DNA from: Hyphomicrobium_A sp963759735
GTDB lineage: Bacteria > Pseudomonadota > Alphaproteobacteria > Rhizobiales > Hyphomicrobiaceae
Assembly (NCBI GenBank): GCA_963759735.1
Contig: CAVXAF010000012.1
Location: 62,001-126,000 of the forward strand
Length of the DNA: 64,000 nucleotides
Reading direction: 5' to 3'
Below the pieces are notes generated by a model that saw only the letters and a program-made list of their open reading frames with translations, was not told the DNA's origin and made no database searches. The first letter of the stretch is position 1, and each line of letters starts with the position of its first letter. Of this stretch, positions 61,244 to 64,000 are shown piece by piece. The translations under genes and the position numbers were made by a program.

Positions 61244-62381
61244 ATGGGGGACGTTCTGCGCAAACTGGCGCTCGTATTGAGCTTGGCAGCCATCGCCCTG
61301 CCGGCTGCTGCGTTCGACGGTCCGCCGCAGAAGGGTGCCGCCAAGAAATCGGCCGCCCAGCAAGAGCAGCCCTCCGACGCCGCCGACGACAAGAGCAAGA
61401 CGGCCGCCATGGTGCAGCAGGCCTTCGACGGCGGCATCAAGGCATATGGGGCCGGCAAATACGAAGAGGCACTGCGCGCCTTCGAAGCGGCGATGCGCGG
61501 CGGCCTGCCCGGCGAACAGATGCCGCGCGCCCTTTATTATCGCGGCCTCACCTTCCGCAAGCTCGGTAAGCCCGGCTTTGCCATATCGGACCTGACGAGC
61601 GCGCTGTGGCTCAAGGGCGGGCTATCGGAGGCCGAACGCGCCGACGCGGTCAAGGCACGGGCGCTCGCCTACAACGAATCTGGCGTCGACAGCGTCCCGG
61701 CCGTGCCGCAGTCGTCGTACGCGCAGGCACCCGCGATGCCGGGTAAAAACAACGATGCGCCGATGGCGATGGCCGAGTGGCGGCGCCGCGCCTGCTGCGG
61801 CCTCCAATGTGCCGGCGGCTCCGACGCCGCCAGCAAGCTCAGGTGGCATCGGCGGCTTCTTCTCAGGGCTGTTCGGTGGCGGGTCATCGAGCGAACCGAC
61901 GCCCGAACCCGCCAAGGATCCGGCGTCCAGCACGGCATCGATCGGCCGAGCCCCCCCGCCAACGGCGGATGACGCGGGCGGATGGGGAGGCACTACCGAG
62001 GTGGTCGCCAACAATGGCGCGGATACGCAGGCGCCGCGCACTCCGCAGATCGCCGCGCCGTTCGTCACACAGGTTGCTTCGGTCGAGCCGAAGACCGCTT
62101 TGAACGAGCCGATGAGCCAATCCGTGCCGTCCGGGAAGTTCCGCCTGCAGGTGGCCGCGGTACGTTCGCGTTCGGAGGCCGAAGCCCTGGCAGGGCTGTT
62201 GGTCGGCCGCCACGGCGAGCAACTCGGCGGGCGCCAGCCGGAGGTTGATGAGTTGGTCATCGGCAGTATGGGCACCTTCTACCGCGTGCGGCTCGGCCCC
62301 TACGCCAGCGCCGGCGAGCCCGAGCAGCTGTGTGGCGTCCTTCGCTCCGACGGCTTCGACTGCCTCGTCGTCACCCAGTAA
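61244..62381 (+). CDS. Exported TPR-like/SPOR-domain protein, frameshifted near 61770
   Basis: About 378 aa once one base near 61760-61780 is removed. The first frame has a signal peptide (MGDVLRKLALVLSLAAIALP) and a TPR-like helical repeat region (FDGGIKAYGAGKYEEALRAF, ALYYRGLTFRKLGKPGFAIS). The second frame continues SGGAAPAAASNVPAAPTPPA, a Gly/Ser/Pro linker (GGIGGFFSGLFGGGSS), and a C-terminal SPOR domain (FRLQVAAVRSRSEAEALAGL, MGTFYRVRLGPYASAGEPEQ). The linker of low complexity makes the exact junction uncertain. Position between glmS and the DUF502 gene matches the order in related genomes. Confidence 0.78.
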
Positions 62382-62535
62382 CATTGCCGCGCTTGTCTAG
62401 GGCATTGCCGAAGCATTAGGCGGCATCGGTCTATGCTGCGCCCCTTACGCCGGCGTGCGATCCGTGAGAAGGTCCTGCAATCTTGCGGCGATGATCGCGC
62501 GGGCCTCTGGTGGCCAGAATCCATTCGGATTGTCG

Positions 62536-63330
62536 ATGAGCCCAGCCGACCCCCGGAAAACGCCGCCCGAAGCCTCCGCCGAGTTGCGTGCCGGATTGCG
62601 CAAGCTCGTCCGCGAGCACCCGGCGGGCAGCGGATGGCATGTCGGCGCGCGGTTGCGCAATTACTTCCTTACGGGCCTCGTCATCGTCGGGCCGGTTACC
62701 ATCACGCTGTACTTCGCCTGGTGGTTCATCAACGTCACCGACGCGTGGATTAAGCCGTTCGTTCCGACCGCGTACCTGCCCGATACCTACCTGCCGTTTC
62801 CAGTCCCGGGCTTCGGACTGGTGGTCGGCATCGTCGCCCTCACGCTGATCGGCGCGCTCGCCGCCAACCTGTTGGGGCGCACGCTCATCTCGTTCGGCGA
62901 GCAGATGCTCGGCGGCATGCCGATCGTGCGCAACGTCTACAGCGCGCTGAAGCAGATCTTCGAATCCGTTCTCAGTGCCACCGGCCCCAACCAGGCGTTC
63001 CAGAAAGTCGGACTGATCGAGTTCCCATCCAAGGGGCTTTGGTCGATCGTGTTCGTAACCGGCGAGACGACGGGCGAAGTCGGCGCCATGATGCCGGGCG
63101 GAGAAGATGACCTGCTCACCGTATTCATGCCCACCGGCATCGTGCCGCCCACCGGTTTTGTCTGCTTCCTGCCGCGGCGCAATGTCGTGTTCCTCGACAT
63201 GAATATTGAGGATGCGGCCAAGGTGATCATCTCGGCGGGCATGGTGACACCCGAGTTGCAGGCCAAGATGCGCGAACTCGCCGAGCAGGCACGCCGCAAG
63301 CCGAAGATCACGACCGGACCCGCCGCGTAG
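62536..63330 (+). CDS. DUF502-family membrane protein
   Basis: A 264-aa protein of the DUF502 family with two transmembrane helices (about residues 39-63, NYFLTGLVIVGPVTITLYFA, and about 95-113, VVGIVALTLIGALAANLLGR). Family motifs GGMPIVRNVYSALKQIFESV and GEVGAMMPGGEDDLLTVFMP (followed by TGIVPPTGF) are clear. Function is unknown across bacteria. ATG 62536 has no strong ribosome binding site but gives the normal length; an in-frame extension to 62455 is unlikely. It is convergent with recG (3-base gap). Confidence 0.9.
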   Translation: MSPADPRKTPPEASAELRAGLRKLVREHPAGSGWHVGARLRNYFLTGLVIVGPVTITLYFAWWFINVTDAWIKPFVPTAYLPDTYLPFPVPGFGLVVGIVALTLIGALAANLLGRTLISFGEQMLGGMPIVRNVYSALKQIFESVLSATGPNQAFQKVGLIEFPSKGLWSIVFVTGETTGEVGAMMPGGEDDLLTVFMPTGIVPPTGFVCFLPRRNVVFLDMNIEDAAKVIISAGMVTPELQAKMRELAEQARRKPKITTGPAA

Positions 63331-63333
63331 GCG

Positions 63334-64000
63334 TTAGGCGGCGCGGAACAGACGCACGGCCTCGTCGCACTCGAAGATGTAGAGCAGCGTGCGCAGCGCT
63401 TGCCCGCGTGGTCCAGACAGCATCGGGTCGGCTGCCAGGAGCATACGCGCGTCATCGCGTGCTGCCGTCAGCAGCGCTTCAAAGCCCGGCACCTCGGCGA
63501 CGCGAAACCCCGGCGTGCCGCTTTGGCGTGCGCCCAGCACTTCTCCGCCACCGCGCAGCTCAAGATCCTTCTCAGCGATGAGGAAGCCGTCCTCGGTCTC
63601 TTCCATCATCTCCAGCCGCGCCTTGGCCGTCTCGCCGAGCGGGGCCTTGAACAGCAGCATGCAGAAGCTCTCGCGCGTGCCGCGCCCGACGCGCCCGCGT
63701 AACTGGTGCAGCTGCGCGAGTCCAAAGCGCTCGGCGTGCTCGATGACCATGATGTTGGCGTTCGGAACGTTGACACCCACCTCGATGACCGTCGTGGCGA
63801 CAAGGATTTTAAGCGCCCCGGAGGCGAATGCTTCCATGGCCGCATCCTTGGCCTTGTCGGCCATGCCGCCGTGCAGCAGCCCAACGTTCTCCTTGCCGAA
63901 GATCTGCACCAGGTGGGCGTGCCGCTCTTCGGCGGCGGCCAACTCAGAGACGTCTGAGCTTTCGATCAGCGGGCAAACCCAATAGACCTGCGCGCCTTCG
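63334..64000 (-). CDS. recG: ATP-dependent DNA helicase RecG (C-terminal part; 5' end off window)
   Basis: Branch-migration helicase for stalled forks and recombination. About 222 C-terminal residues are visible, from QVYWVCPLIESSDVSELAAA through the helicase motifs V and VI (LVATTVIEVGVNVPNA, LHQLRGRVGRGTRESF). It ends with the RecG-specific C-terminal region (GFLIAEKDLELRGGGEVLGA, RQSGTPGFRVAEVPGFEALL). The open frame continues to the window edge. The identity is secured by the LGLAQLHQLRGRVGR-type motif and the ELRGGGEVLG signature. Confidence 0.95.
   Translation of the reverse strand, partial: EGAQVYWVCPLIESSDVSELAAAEERHAHLVQIFGKENVGLLHGGMADKAKDAAMEAFASGALKILVATTVIEVGVNVPNANIMVIEHAERFGLAQLHQLRGRVGRGTRESFCMLLFKAPLGETAKARLEMMEETEDGFLIAEKDLELRGGGEVLGARQSGTPGFRVAEVPGFEALLTAARDDARMLLAADPMLSGPRGQALRTLLYIFECDEAVRLFRAA

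Overview
The window is high-GC, densely coded DNA from an alphaproteobacterium, most likely of the order Hyphomicrobiales (Rhizobiales). Three things point there: the gene orders miaA-ilvB-ilvN-ilvC and glmU-glmS-DUF502-recG, the HWE/HisKA_2 kinase with general-stress-type (EcfG) promoters, and families such as DUF6894, DUF2934, PilZ and Omp25-like barrels. Genus is not resolvable from the sequence alone. No insertion sequence, integrase, phage structural module or CRISPR array was seen.

Layout. 1-13.9 kb: edge of a LivH permease, a CDGSH protein, an OprB porin, miaA, then the branched-chain amino acid genes ilvB, a secreted protein, ilvN and ilvC. After some small genes comes leuA, preceded by a candidate Leu-rich leader peptide, then a lone MreB paralogue and a PilZ protein. 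14.3 kb: tRNA-Lys(CTT). 14.6-21.2 kb: an island of small stress-type genes, an HWE sensor kinase and a large-subunit catalase; four sites fit GGAAC-N16/17-(C/G)GTT promoters. 21.6-33.0 kb: a nine-gene chemosensory operon (soluble two-tip receptor, triple CheW, CheB, CheR, CheA, STAS-like, CheY, CheC, PAS hybrid kinase). 33.1-36.7 kb: hypothetical, lipoprotein and SH3 genes. 37.0-43.1 kb: GNAT, AsnB-type amidotransferase, acyl carrier protein, acyl-AMP ligase and NadE-type synthetase, a candidate uncharacterised biosynthetic operon. 43.1-51.6 kb: glucokinase, a molybdopterin oxidoreductase, an Omp25-like barrel, an ArsR/SDR pair with a palindromic operator, and the EF-P set (epmB, epmA, efp). 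51.7-57.4 kb: LprI-like, cysteine-peptidase-like, ABM monooxygenase, malonyl-CoA decarboxylase, two tandem zinc metallopeptidases and a SPOR protein. 57.8-64.0 kb: glmU, glmS, TPR/SPOR protein, DUF502 protein and the 3' end of recG.

A caution affects the whole annotation. Six conserved genes (miaA, cheY, an SH3 protein, asnB, the acyl-AMP ligase and a TPR/SPOR protein) are each broken by a single-base frameshift with both halves well preserved. This looks more like indel error in the assembly than decay. One of these indels makes the ligase and NadE look like an 855-residue fusion protein.
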